Source: DASQHM01 sp035632095
Lineage (GTDB): Bacteria; Pseudomonadota; Alphaproteobacteria; Ferrovibrionales; Ferrovibrionaceae
Length of the DNA stretch: 9,287 nucleotides
Assembly: GCA_035632095.1 (NCBI GenBank)
Contig: DASQHM010000245.1
Coordinates: 1 to 9,287, forward strand
Reading direction: 5' to 3'
Shown: positions 1 through 5,957 of the stretch, piece after piece
How positions within the stretch are numbered: position 1 is the first letter of the stretch
How the letters are laid out: every line of letters starts with the position of its first letter
Translations under genes and position numbers: made by a program
The notes under the pieces: model-generated
What the model was told of the DNA's origin: nothing
The model's input: only the letters and a program-made list of their open reading frames with translations
Database searches by the model: none

Positions 1-209
1 TCAGCCACGACATTGTGTATCCCATTCCCGCCGGCATCGAGATCAAGTGCGAGAAGCCGACGGTGATAACCATTTCCGGCGCCGACCGGCAGAAGGTCGG
101 CCAGGTGGCAGCCGAAATCCGGGCGTTTCGCGGACCCGAACCCTACAAGGGCAAGGGCGTGAAGTACGCGGACGAGAAGATCCACCGCAAGGAAGGCAAG
201 AAGAAGTAG
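1..209 (+). CDS. rplF: 50S ribosomal protein L6, 3' part only
   Basis: This is the C-terminal part of ribosomal protein L6, a large-subunit protein that binds 23S rRNA near the factor-binding site. The reading frame is already open at the window edge (first full codon at base 3, SHDIVYPIP) and stops at TAG 207-209. Seen: the family's second-domain strand with YPIPAGIEIK, the ISGADRQKVGQVAAEIR helix, then the L6 hallmark RGPEPYKGKGVKYADEKI and a basic tail ending EGKKK. The GTG at base 15 is an internal valine codon, not a start, because homologous sequence continues upstream of it. rplR follows 14 bases downstream, the usual spc-operon order. Only about 68 residues are present, so the N-terminal domain cannot be judged. 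Confidence 0.97.
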   Translation, partial: SHDIVYPIPAGIEIKCEKPTVITISGADRQKVGQVAAEIRAFRGPEPYKGKGVKYADEKIHRKEGKKK

Positions 210-223
210 GAAGCGGCCCGGTC

Positions 224-586
224 ATGAACAAGCAACGCAAACTTATGGTGCGCCGCCGGCAGCGGGTGCGCTCGCATATCCGCAAAGTGGCGGGCGACCG
301 CCCGCGGCTCTCCGTGCATCGCTCGGGCAGGCACATCTACGCCCAGGTGATCGACGATACGTCGGGTCGCACTCTGGCTGCGGCATCGACCTTGGACAAG
401 GACTTGCGCGCTGCCATGAAGAGCGGGGCGGACAAGGCAGCGGCCGGCGCGGTCGGCAAGCTGATCGCCGAGCGGGCGAAGGCGGCAGGCGTCGAGAAAG
501 TCGTATTCGATCGCGGCGGCTATATGTATCACGGCCGGGTGAAGGCCCTGGCCGACGCGGCCCGCGAAGGCGGGCTGAGTTTTTAA
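224..586 (+). CDS. rplR: 50S ribosomal protein L18
   Basis: L18 binds 5S rRNA together with L5 and helps place it in the central protuberance of the large subunit. The product is 120 residues, the normal length. Seen: a basic N-terminus (residues 1-20, rich in Arg and Lys), then RPRLSVHRSGRHIYAQVIDD (about 26-45), TLAAASTLDKDLR (50-62), a helix ending in GKLIAERAKAAGVEKVVFDR, and the C-terminal signature GGYMYHGRVKALADAAREGG with a terminal aromatic. The start ATG 224 was chosen over a start at 47 in the same frame because the longer form would overlap rplF and add non-family sequence. AGGAAG at 208-213 lies ten bases before the ATG and includes part of the rplF stop codon. Confidence 0.98.
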   Translation: MNKQRKLMVRRRQRVRSHIRKVAGDRPRLSVHRSGRHIYAQVIDDTSGRTLAAASTLDKDLRAAMKSGADKAAAGAVGKLIAERAKAAGVEKVVFDRGGYMYHGRVKALADAAREGGLSF

Positions 587-603
587 CGGAAGGCGGCAAC
601 AGA

Positions 604-1137
604 ATGCTTCGTCCCGATAGCAAAGATCGCACGGATGGCGAACTGGTCGACAAGCTGGTGAGCATCAACCGGGTGGCCAAGGTGGTGAAGGGCGGCCGGC
701 GGTTCGGTTTTGCCGCCCTCGTGGTGGTCGGCGATCAGAAGGGCCGGGTCGGCTACGGCTCCGGCAAGGCGCGCGAGGTGCCGGAGGCGATCCGCAAGGC
801 GACCGAACAGGCCAAGCGTAGCCTGGTGCGCGTGCCGCTTCGCGAGGGCCGTACGCTTCATCACGACGTGGAAGGCCGCCACGGCGCGGGCAAGGTCGTG
901 CTACGCGCGGCGCCTCCCGGCACCGGCATCATCGCCGGTGGTCCGATGCGCGCCGTGTTCGAAACCTTGGGCGTGCAGGATGTGGTTACTAAGTCCATCG
1001 GCTCGTCCAATCCGCACAACATGATCAAGGCGACGTTCTCGGCGCTCGCCAATCTGATGGCGCCGCGCATGGTCGCGGCCAAGCGCGGGAAGAAGGTCGG
1101 CGAGATCATCGGCCGGCGCGATGGGGCAGAGGAATAG
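604..1137 (+). CDS. rpsE: 30S ribosomal protein S5
   Basis: S5 is a small-subunit protein at the mRNA entry side that contributes to decoding accuracy. The product is 177 residues. Seen: a short polar N-terminus, then LVDKLVSINRVAKVVKGGRRFGF (about 14-36), which holds the dsRBD-like fold and the loop that in other bacteria carries spectinomycin-resistance changes. The residues of that loop (VVKGGRRF) look wild type. Next come VVVGDQKGRVGYGSGKAREVPEAI and the C-terminal ribosomal S5 domain with GTGIIAGGPMRAVFETLGVQDVVTKSIGSSNPHNM. The tail ends RRDGAEE. GGAAGG at 588-593 precedes ATG 604 by ten bases. The first dozen residues (MLRPDSKDRTDG) differ from the more usual MAR-type alphaproteobacterial starts, but there is no better upstream start. 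Confidence 0.98.
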   Translation: MLRPDSKDRTDGELVDKLVSINRVAKVVKGGRRFGFAALVVVGDQKGRVGYGSGKAREVPEAIRKATEQAKRSLVRVPLREGRTLHHDVEGRHGAGKVVLRAAPPGTGIIAGGPMRAVFETLGVQDVVTKSIGSSNPHNMIKATFSALANLMAPRMVAAKRGKKVGEIIGRRDGAEE

Positions 1138-1142
1138 TCGTC

Positions 1143-1334
1143 ATGGCCAAGGCGTCCAAGCCGACAGTGAAAATCACCCTGATCCAATCGGCGAACAAGC
1201 GACCGAAGGACCAGCAGGCGACCTTGCTCGGTCTCGGCCTAAACAAGCTGCATCGCACCCGCGAGCTGGAAGACACGCCCGCGGTGCGCGGCATGATCGA
1301 CAAGGTGCGCCATTTGCTCCGCGTCGAGGCGTAA
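1143..1334 (+). CDS. rpmD: 50S ribosomal protein L30
   Basis: L30 is a small, single-domain protein on the surface of the large subunit. The product is 63 residues, close to the family's usual 58-62. Seen: the opening strand VKITLIQSANKRPKDQQATLLGLGLNKLHRT (about 9-39) with the conserved GLGL and Asn-Lys, then the ED-TPAVRGMIDKVRHLLRVE end typical of L30. The Shine-Dalgarno GAGG (1129-1132) lies inside the last codons of rpsE, ten bases before ATG 1143. That fits translation tied to rpsE. Some bacterial lineages lack rpmD, but it is intact here. Confidence 0.97.
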   Translation: MAKASKPTVKITLIQSANKRPKDQQATLLGLGLNKLHRTRELEDTPAVRGMIDKVRHLLRVEA

Positions 1335-1347
1335 AGGAACCCGTCCC

Positions 1348-1875
1348 ATGCGTTTGAACCAACTTTCGGATAATCCCGGCTCGCGCAAATCGCGCATGCG
1401 CATCGGCCGCGGCATAGGCTCCGGCAAGGGCAAGACCGGCGGGCGCGGCGGCAAGGGCCAGAAGGGTCGCACCGGCGTGCGGATCAAGGGCTTCGAAGGC
1501 GGCCAGATGCCGTTGCATCGCCGCCTGCCGAAGCGCGGCTTCAAGAATCCGTTTCGCGAGCCGCGTGAGGTGGTGAACCTCGGCAAGATTCAGGCTGCGA
1601 TCGACGCCGGGCGCATCGATGTCAAGGCTCCGGTCACCGTCGAAGCGCTCAAGGCCGCGGGCCTCGTGCGCGGGCAGCATCCCGTGCGCCTGCTCGGCGA
1701 AGGCGAAATCAAGGTAGCCGTGACCATCGACGTGGCGGGGGCTTCGAAACCGGCCGTCGAAGCGGTCGAAAAGGCGGGCGGCAAGGTCATCGTGCCCATC
1801 GTCGAGGCGGCGCCAGAAGAGCCGAAAAAGAAAGAGCGCAAGCCAAAAGCGAAAAAGGCCGAGACGGAAGAGTAA
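1348..1875 (+). CDS. rplO: 50S ribosomal protein L15 with a charged C-terminal tail
   Basis: L15 is an early-assembly large-subunit protein whose long basic N-terminal arm threads into 23S rRNA. Seen: MRLNQLSDNPGSRKSRMRIGRG and a Gly/Lys-rich arm (about 20-55, including GSGKGKTGGRGGKGQKGRTG), then GFEGGQMPLHRRLPKRGF, followed by the globular part with VNLGKIQAAIDAG and VTVEALKAAGLVRG and the closing strand VEKAGGKVIVP. The product is 175 residues, longer than the roughly 145-160 common in the family. The excess is a Lys/Glu/Pro tail from about residue 154 (EAAPEEPKKKERKPKAKKAETEE at the end, read as two parts around PKKK). Its codons are AAA-rich, unlike the AAG use seen elsewhere in the window. 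AAGGAA at 1334-1339 precedes ATG 1348. Confidence 0.97.
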   Translation: MRLNQLSDNPGSRKSRMRIGRGIGSGKGKTGGRGGKGQKGRTGVRIKGFEGGQMPLHRRLPKRGFKNPFREPREVVNLGKIQAAIDAGRIDVKAPVTVEALKAAGLVRGQHPVRLLGEGEIKVAVTIDVAGASKPAVEAVEKAGGKVIVPIVEAAPEEPKKKERKPKAKKAETEE

Positions 1876-1887
1876 GCGCGGCGGGGA

Positions 1888-1903
1888 TGGATCGCGAGAT
1901 CCG
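1888..1903 (+). other. Small GNRA-capped stem-loop between rplO and secY
   Basis: The 65-base gap between rplO and secY contains GGATC (1889-1893), loop GCGA (1894-1897) and GATCC (1898-1902). This is a five-base perfect stem with a GNRA tetraloop, extendable by a T-G wobble at 1888/1903. No T-run follows, so it does not look like an intrinsic terminator. GNRA loops are stable in RNA, so the element could mark an RNA-processing or protein-binding site upstream of secY, but a five-base stem can arise by chance. The secY Shine-Dalgarno AGGAG (1928-1932) lies downstream and outside the stem. I see no promoter in this gap. Confidence 0.3.
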
Positions 1904-1940
1904 GGGGTAACAGTCCAGCGGGGCTTCAGGAGTATCATCG

Positions 1941-3284
1941 ATGGCTTCAGCCGCCGAGCAGCTCGCCGCCAATATCAACTTCGGAGCCTTTGCCAAGGCG
2001 ACCGAGCTGAAAAAGCGCATCTGGTTCACGCTGGGCGCGCTGTTGATCTACCGGCTTGGCACCTATATCCCGCTTCCGGGCGTTGACCCGTTGGTGCTCG
2101 CGGACATTTTCAAACAGAACCAGGGCGGCATCCTCGGCCTGTTCGACGTGTTCTCCGGCGGCGCGTTGAGCCGGATGACCATCTTCGCGCTCAACATCAT
2201 GCCGTACATCTCGGCATCGATCATCATTCAGCTGATGACCACCGTATCGCCGCAACTCGAGGCCCTGAAGAAAGAGGGCGACGCCGGGCGCAAGAAGATC
2301 AATCAATACACGCGCTACGGCACGGTGCTTCTCGCGGCCTTGCAGGCCTACGGCATCGCCGCCGGCCTCGAAGGCATGGCCATGCGCAGCGGCTCGGCGG
2401 TCATGGAACCTGGGCTCTTCTTCCGCGCCACCACAGTGATCAGCCTCACCGGCGGGACCGTGTTCCTGATGTGGCTCGGCGAGCAAATCACCGCGCGCGG
2501 CGTCGGCAATGGCATTTCGCTGATCATTTTCGCGGGCATTGTCGCGCGCTTGCCGACGGCCCTGGTCAACACCCTCGATCTCGGCCGCACCGGCGCCATT
2601 GCCACGCCCTTGATCCTGTTCCTGATCGTCATGGTGATCGCGGTGATCACCGTGATCGTGTTCATGGAACGGGCGCAGCGGCGCATTCTGGTGCAATACC
2701 CCAAACGCCAGGTGGGCAACCGCATGTTCGGCGGCGAGAGCTCGCATCTGCCGCTCAAGCTCAATACCTCGGGCGTCATTCCGCCGATCTTCGCATCGTC
2801 CCTGCTGCTCATGCCGATCACGGTGGTGAGCTTCAGCGCGGGCAGGGGGCCGGAGTGGCTGACGACGGTGACGGCCTTGCTCGGCCACGGCCAGCCGCTC
2901 TACATGTTCCTGTACGGCGCGATGATCGTGTTCTTTTCGTTCTTCTACACGGCCATCGTCTTCAATCCGGTGGAAACGGCCGACAATCTGAAGAAATACG
3001 GCGGCTTCGTGCCTGGCATCCGTCCCGGCACACGGACGGCCGAATATCTGGATTACGTACTCACTCGATTGACCGTGATCGGCGCGATCTATTTGACCGT
3101 GATCTGCCTGCTGCCCGAAATCCTGGTGGCGCAGTATTCGGTGCCGTTCTACTTCGGCGGCACCTCGCTCCTGATCGCCGTCAGCGTCACCATGGATACG
3201 GTGGCGCAGATCCAGTCGCATCTGCTGGCCCATCAGTACGAGGGCCTGATCAAGAAGTCGAAGCTGCGGGGCTCGCGGCGATGA
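1941..3284 (+). CDS. secY: Preprotein translocase channel subunit SecY
   Basis: SecY is the inner-membrane channel of the Sec translocon. With SecE and SecG it passes unfolded proteins across the membrane, driven by SecA, or inserts them from the ribosome. The product is 447 residues with about ten membrane spans (approximately 27-45, 78-100, 125-143, 161-181, 190-208, 221-242, 276-298, 319-341, 374-394, 402-420). Seen: the TM1 exit YIPLPGVDP (42-50), the plug and TM2 region GGILGLFDVFSGGALSRMTI (62-81) with NIMPYISASIIIQLM, the cytosolic loop ERAQRRILVQYPKRQVG (243-259) that contacts ribosome or SecA, and KYGGFVPGIRPG (352-363). The C-terminus is basic. AGGAG at 1928-1932 lies eight bases before ATG 1941. 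The TGA stop overlaps the adk start (ATGA). Confidence 0.98.
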   Translation: MASAAEQLAANINFGAFAKATELKKRIWFTLGALLIYRLGTYIPLPGVDPLVLADIFKQNQGGILGLFDVFSGGALSRMTIFALNIMPYISASIIIQLMTTVSPQLEALKKEGDAGRKKINQYTRYGTVLLAALQAYGIAAGLEGMAMRSGSAVMEPGLFFRATTVISLTGGTVFLMWLGEQITARGVGNGISLIIFAGIVARLPTALVNTLDLGRTGAIATPLILFLIVMVIAVITVIVFMERAQRRILVQYPKRQVGNRMFGGESSHLPLKLNTSGVIPPIFASSLLLMPITVVSFSAGRGPEWLTTVTALLGHGQPLYMFLYGAMIVFFSFFYTAIVFNPVETADNLKKYGGFVPGIRPGTRTAEYLDYVLTRLTVIGAIYLTVICLLPEILVAQYSVPFYFGGTSLLIAVSVTMDTVAQIQSHLLAHQYEGLIKKSKLRGSRR

Positions 3285-3931
3285 ATTTGATCCTGCTCGG
3301 GCCGCCGGGCGCCGGTAAGGGAACCCAGGCTCAGCGGCTCGAAACGAGCCGCGGCCTGATTCAACTGTCCACCGGCGACATGCTGCGGGCGGCGGTGCGG
3401 GCGGGCACCGACATCGGCAAGCAGGCGGATGCGATCATGAAGCGGGGCGACCTGGTGCCCGATTCCATCGTGGTAGCCATCATCGCCAAGCGAATCGAGC
3501 AGCCCGATGCGGCTAAGGGCTTCATCCTGGACGGCTTTCCGCGGACGACGGCGCAGGCCGAGGCGCTGGACAAGATGCTGGCAGGGGCCGGCCGCAAGCT
3601 CGATGCGGTGATCGAAATGGCCGTGGACGACCCAATCCTGGTGACCCGGATTACCGGACGCTTCACTTGCGCCGAATGCGGCACCGGCTACCACGACACG
3701 TTCAAGCGGCCCAAGGCGGCTGGCGTCTGCGACGTTTGCGGGTCACGGCAATTCAATCGCAGGGCGGACGACACGGCCGAGGCCGTGGGCGCACGGCTCA
3801 AGGCCTATCACGCCCAGACCGCTCCGCTGCTTCCCTATTACCGGGCCAAGGGCATCCTGAAACGGGTCGACGGCATGGCCGAAATCGACGAGGTGGCGAG
3901 GCAGATCGAGGCGGTTCTGAAAGCCATCTGA
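3281..3931 (+). CDS. adk: Adenylate kinase, zinc-type LID
   Basis: Adenylate kinase converts ATP plus AMP to two ADP in the cytoplasm. The product is 216 residues, the long-form length. Seen: P-loop GPPGAGKGT (7-15), the AMP-binding region with STGDMLRAAV (30-39), the signature FILDGFPRT (81-89), and a LID domain (about 122-160) opened by RITGRF. The LID carries Cys130, Cys133, Cys150 and Cys153 in two CxxC pairs, as in zinc-binding adenylate kinases. The E. coli enzyme lacks these. RRADD (160-164) and the Arg-rich closing helix follow. ATG 3281 sits in the last codons of secY with a four-base ATGA overlap. Only a weak GGGG (3268-3271) serves as ribosome site, which suggests translation coupled to secY. 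The secY-adk-rpsM order is typical of alphaproteobacteria. Confidence 0.98.
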   Translation: MNLILLGPPGAGKGTQAQRLETSRGLIQLSTGDMLRAAVRAGTDIGKQADAIMKRGDLVPDSIVVAIIAKRIEQPDAAKGFILDGFPRTTAQAEALDKMLAGAGRKLDAVIEMAVDDPILVTRITGRFTCAECGTGYHDTFKRPKAAGVCDVCGSRQFNRRADDTAEAVGARLKAYHAQTAPLLPYYRAKGILKRVDGMAEIDEVARQIEAVLKAI

Positions 3932-3936
3932 AATGG

Positions 3937-3964
3937 TTGACTTGACTGGGGTAATTCCTATAAT
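3937..3964 (+). promoter_or_regulatory. Near-consensus sigma-70 promoter for rpsM-rpsK-rpoA-rplQ
   Basis: In the adk-rpsM gap, TTGACT (3937-3942) and a perfect TATAAT (3959-3964) are separated by 16 bases. A second TTGACT starts inside the first (3942-3947), making TTGACTTGACT. Its 11-base spacing to the -10 rules it out as the working -35. The discriminator after the -10 is entirely G and C (CGCGCGCC, 3965-3972), and transcription should start near 3971. GC-rich discriminators are known from growth-rate and ppGpp-controlled stable-RNA and ribosomal-protein promoters. That this one responds the same way is inference. The element is clearly AT-richer than its surroundings and would give the alpha operon a start independent of the upstream spc promoter. 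Confidence 0.8.
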
Positions 3965-3970
3965 CGCGCG

Positions 3971-4031
3971 CCTCGGCATAGGCGCCGCGATGGCATTTCG
4001 AAACGCATCCGGTTGACGAGGAGAGACGAGC
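3971..4031 (+). promoter_or_regulatory. Probable rpsM 5' leader with a tiny reading frame
   Basis: This is the roughly 60-base leader expected between the promoter start site and the rpsM GTG. It contains an eight-codon frame, ATG 3990 to TGA 4014-4016 (MAFRNASG), preceded by only a weak AGG (3980-3982). A weak fold is possible over the same bases: GATG 3989-3992 with CATC 4006-4009, plus TTTCGAAA at its core and mismatches between. The Shine-Dalgarno GAGGAG (4018-4023) follows right after. In enterobacteria the alpha operon leader is bound by S4, but rpsD is absent from this operon, so the same mechanism is not expected. Function of the mini-frame and fold is unproven. Confidence 0.3.
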
Positions 4032-4400
4032 GTGGCGCGTATCGCTGGTGTAAACATCCCGACCAACAAACGGGTTGAGGTCGCGCTGACCTACATACAC
4101 GGCATCGGCCGTTCCAAGGCGCATGAGATTTGCGCCAAGGTCGGCTTGCCGATTGATCGGCGCGTGAACCAACTGACCGACGCGGAGGTCATCCAGATCC
4201 GCGAAGTCATCGACCGCGACTATCAGGTGGAGGGCGACCTCCGCCGCGAAGTCGCAATGAACATCAAACGGCTGATGGATCTCGGCTGTTACCGCGGCCT
4301 GCGGCATCGCCGCGGCCTGCCCGTGCGCGGCCAGCGCACACATACGAACGCGCGGACCCGCAAGGGCCCGGCGCGGCCGATCGCCGGCAAGAAGAAATAA
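4032..4400 (+). CDS. rpsM: 30S ribosomal protein S13
   Basis: S13 sits in the head of the small subunit, forms bridges to the large subunit and contacts the P-site tRNA through its C-terminal tail. The product is 122 residues, the usual size. Seen: MARIAGVNIPTNKRVEVALT, the helix-two-turn-helix region YIHGIGRSKAHEICAKVGL (21-39), LRREVAMNIKRLMDLGCYRG, then the S13 signature RHRRGLPVRGQRTHTNARTR (91-110) and a Lys-rich end GPARPIAGKKK. The start codon is GTG, which is required because the family's Met-Ala-Arg-Ile-Ala beginning aligns exactly there. The strong GAGGAG at 4018-4023 is spaced eight bases. It is the first gene behind the promoter at 3937-3964. Confidence 0.98.
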   Translation: MARIAGVNIPTNKRVEVALTYIHGIGRSKAHEICAKVGLPIDRRVNQLTDAEVIQIREVIDRDYQVEGDLRREVAMNIKRLMDLGCYRGLRHRRGLPVRGQRTHTNARTRKGPARPIAGKKK

Positions 4401-4436
4401 GCCGGTTCCGGTTCGGACAGGAATTCGAGGACTTTT

Positions 4437-4829
4437 ATGGCACGGGACAAGACCACGCGCGTGCGCCGTCGCGAGAAAAAGAACATTACCTCGGGCGTCG
4501 CGCATGTGAATGCCAGCTTCAACAACACGATGATCACAATCACGGACGCGCAGGGCAACACGATCGCCTGGTCGTCGTCGGGCTCGCAAGGATTCAAGGG
4601 TTCGCGCAAGTCCACGCCCTATGCGGCGCAGATCGCGGCCGAGGATGCCGGCCGCAAGGCGCAAGAGCATGGCGTGCGCACCCTCGAGGTCGAAGTCAAA
4701 GGACCGGGAGCCGGACGCGAATCCGCGCTGCGCGCGCTGCAGTCGGTTGGTTTCATGATTACTTCGATCCGTGACGTAACGCCGATACCGCATAACGGCT
4801 GTCGGCCGCCGAAACGCCGCCGCGTCTGA
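4437..4829 (+). CDS. rpsK: 30S ribosomal protein S11
   Basis: S11 is a platform protein of the small subunit lying near the E-site mRNA. The product is 130 residues, the normal length. Seen: a basic N-terminus (MARDKTTRVRRREKKNI), then SGVAHVNASFNNTMITITDA (19-38), GNTIAWSSSGSQGFKGSRKSTPYAAQ, and the C-terminal signature VRTLEVEVKGPGAGRESALR with IRDVTPIPHNGCRPPKRRRV at the end, which carries the conserved Asn-Gly before the basic tail. GAGG at 4427-4430 is spaced six bases from ATG 4437. In gammaproteobacteria rpsD follows rpsK. Here rpoA follows directly. Confidence 0.98.
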   Translation: MARDKTTRVRRREKKNITSGVAHVNASFNNTMITITDAQGNTIAWSSSGSQGFKGSRKSTPYAAQIAAEDAGRKAQEHGVRTLEVEVKGPGAGRESALRALQSVGFMITSIRDVTPIPHNGCRPPKRRRV

Positions 4830-4840
4830 CCAGCGACGCG
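4821..4840 (+). other. Short inverted repeat over the rpsK stop codon
   Basis: CGCGTC (4821-4826) pairs with GACGCG (4835-4840) around an eight-base loop that contains the rpsK TGA. The 3' arm also belongs to a nine-base direct repeat, GCGACGCGC, present at 4833-4841 and again at 4881-4889 within the 93-base rpsK-rpoA gap. No T-run follows the hairpin, so it is not an intrinsic terminator, and rpoA must be read through from upstream because I see no promoter in this gap. Either repeat may be chance in GC-rich DNA. A role in setting the S11-to-alpha ratio would be speculation. Confidence 0.25.
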
Positions 4841-4922
4841 CGGCCTGCCGGAATTACGCCGCCGGGCAAATTATCCATCCGCGACGCGCTTTGAACGTCG
4901 CATTCGAACACGAGGCATTGCC

Positions 4923-5936
4923 GTGATCCAAAAGAACTGGACCGAACTGATAAAGCCCAACAAGCTGAACGTCGAAACTGGCGACGGCGGACGCACGGCG
5001 ACCTTCGTCGCCGAGCCGCTGGAACGCGGCTTCGGATTGACGCTCGGCAATGCGCTGCGCCGCGTGCTGCTGTCGTCGCTTCAGGGAGCCGCGGTCACGT
5101 CCGTGCAGATCGACGGTGTGCTGCACGAGTTTTCCTCGATCCCGGGCGTGCGCGAGGACGTCACCGACATCGTGCTCAACATCAAGTCGATGGCCGTGCG
5201 CATGCACGGAGAAGGTCCGAAACGGATCACGCTGAAGGCGGAAGGTCCGGGCGAGGCGACCGCGGCCATGGTCGAAACCGGCCATGACATAGAGATCATG
5301 GAGCGCGACCTGGTGATCTGCACGCTCGACGACGGCGCGAAGATCAACATGGAGATGACCGTCGAATCCGGCAACGGCTACATTCCGGCGACGGCGAGCC
5401 GCGCAGAGGACGCGCCGATCGGATTGATCCCGGTCGATGCGCTCTATAGCCCGGTCCGGCGCGTGTCGTACCGGGTCGAGAACACCCGCGAGGGTCAGGT
5501 TCTCGACTACGACAAGCTGATCATCAACGTCGAGACCAACGGCACGATCAAGCCCGAAGACGCCGTGGCCTACGCGGCGCGCATCCTGCAGGACCAGTTG
5601 CAGCTCTTCATCAACTTCGAGGAGCCGAAGGAGGCGCATCGCGAGATCGTCACCACCGAGCCGGAATTCAACCGCAACCTGCTCAGGAAGGTCGACGAGC
5701 TGGAACTCTCGGTGCGCTCGGCGAACTGCCTGAAGAACGACAACATCGTCTATATCGGCGATCTCATTCAAAAGACCGAAGCGGAGATGCTCCGCACGCC
5801 GAATTTCGGCCGCAAGTCGCTGAACGAGATCAAGGAAGTGCTGGCGCAGATGGGCCTCCATCTCGGCATGGAGGTGCCCAATTGGCCGCCGGAAAACATC
5901 GAGGAAATGGCGAAGCGGCTTGAAGAGCCGTTCTGA
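4923..5936 (+). CDS. rpoA: DNA-directed RNA polymerase subunit alpha
   Basis: Alpha dimerises to start RNA polymerase assembly and contacts upstream promoter DNA and activators. The product is 337 residues. Seen: the N-terminal assembly domain (about 1-235) with FVAEPLERGFGLTLGNALRR (28-47), the core dimerisation and beta-contact motif, then SSIPGVREDVTDIVLNIK. A linker leads to the C-terminal domain (about 250-320) with LSVRSANCLKNDNIVYIGDL (262-281). Arg265 and Asn268 fall at the same numbers as the E. coli DNA-contact residues, and TPNFGRKSLNEIKEVL follows. The start is GTG, eight codons before the conserved KPNKL, with GAGG (4912-4915) seven bases upstream. Everything looks intact. It should be transcribed with rpsM and rpsK. 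Confidence 0.99.
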   Translation: MIQKNWTELIKPNKLNVETGDGGRTATFVAEPLERGFGLTLGNALRRVLLSSLQGAAVTSVQIDGVLHEFSSIPGVREDVTDIVLNIKSMAVRMHGEGPKRITLKAEGPGEATAAMVETGHDIEIMERDLVICTLDDGAKINMEMTVESGNGYIPATASRAEDAPIGLIPVDALYSPVRRVSYRVENTREGQVLDYDKLIINVETNGTIKPEDAVAYAARILQDQLQLFINFEEPKEAHREIVTTEPEFNRNLLRKVDELELSVRSANCLKNDNIVYIGDLIQKTEAEMLRTPNFGRKSLNEIKEVLAQMGLHLGMEVPNWPPENIEEMAKRLEEPF

Positions 5937-5957
5937 TCGGATCGGGAGTAATAGTCC

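Noticed and set aside
1819..1862. A-rich GAAAAAG stretches in the L15 tail, considered as a -1 frameshift site
   Set aside because: Both runs have five A bases preceded by G, so the A-AAA-AAG heptamer is not met, and no downstream pairing or useful -1 frame is seen.
1947..3233. 428-codon open frame on the reverse strand across secY
   Set aside because: It lies entirely opposite a certain SecY gene, its translation is rich in His, Arg, Glu and Asp with no domain pattern, and GC-rich coding DNA commonly leaves such antisense frames open.
2471..3280. Long upstream extension of the adk frame into secY
   Set aside because: The first 270 codons are secY read in another frame. The P-loop begins seven residues after ATG 3281, which is the family's normal start.
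3968..3985. GCGCC/GGCGC inverted repeat just after the -10 box, considered as an operator or terminator
   Set aside because: It is only five pairs with an eight-base loop, lies across the expected transcription start, and has no T-run. It is likely chance in GC-rich DNA.
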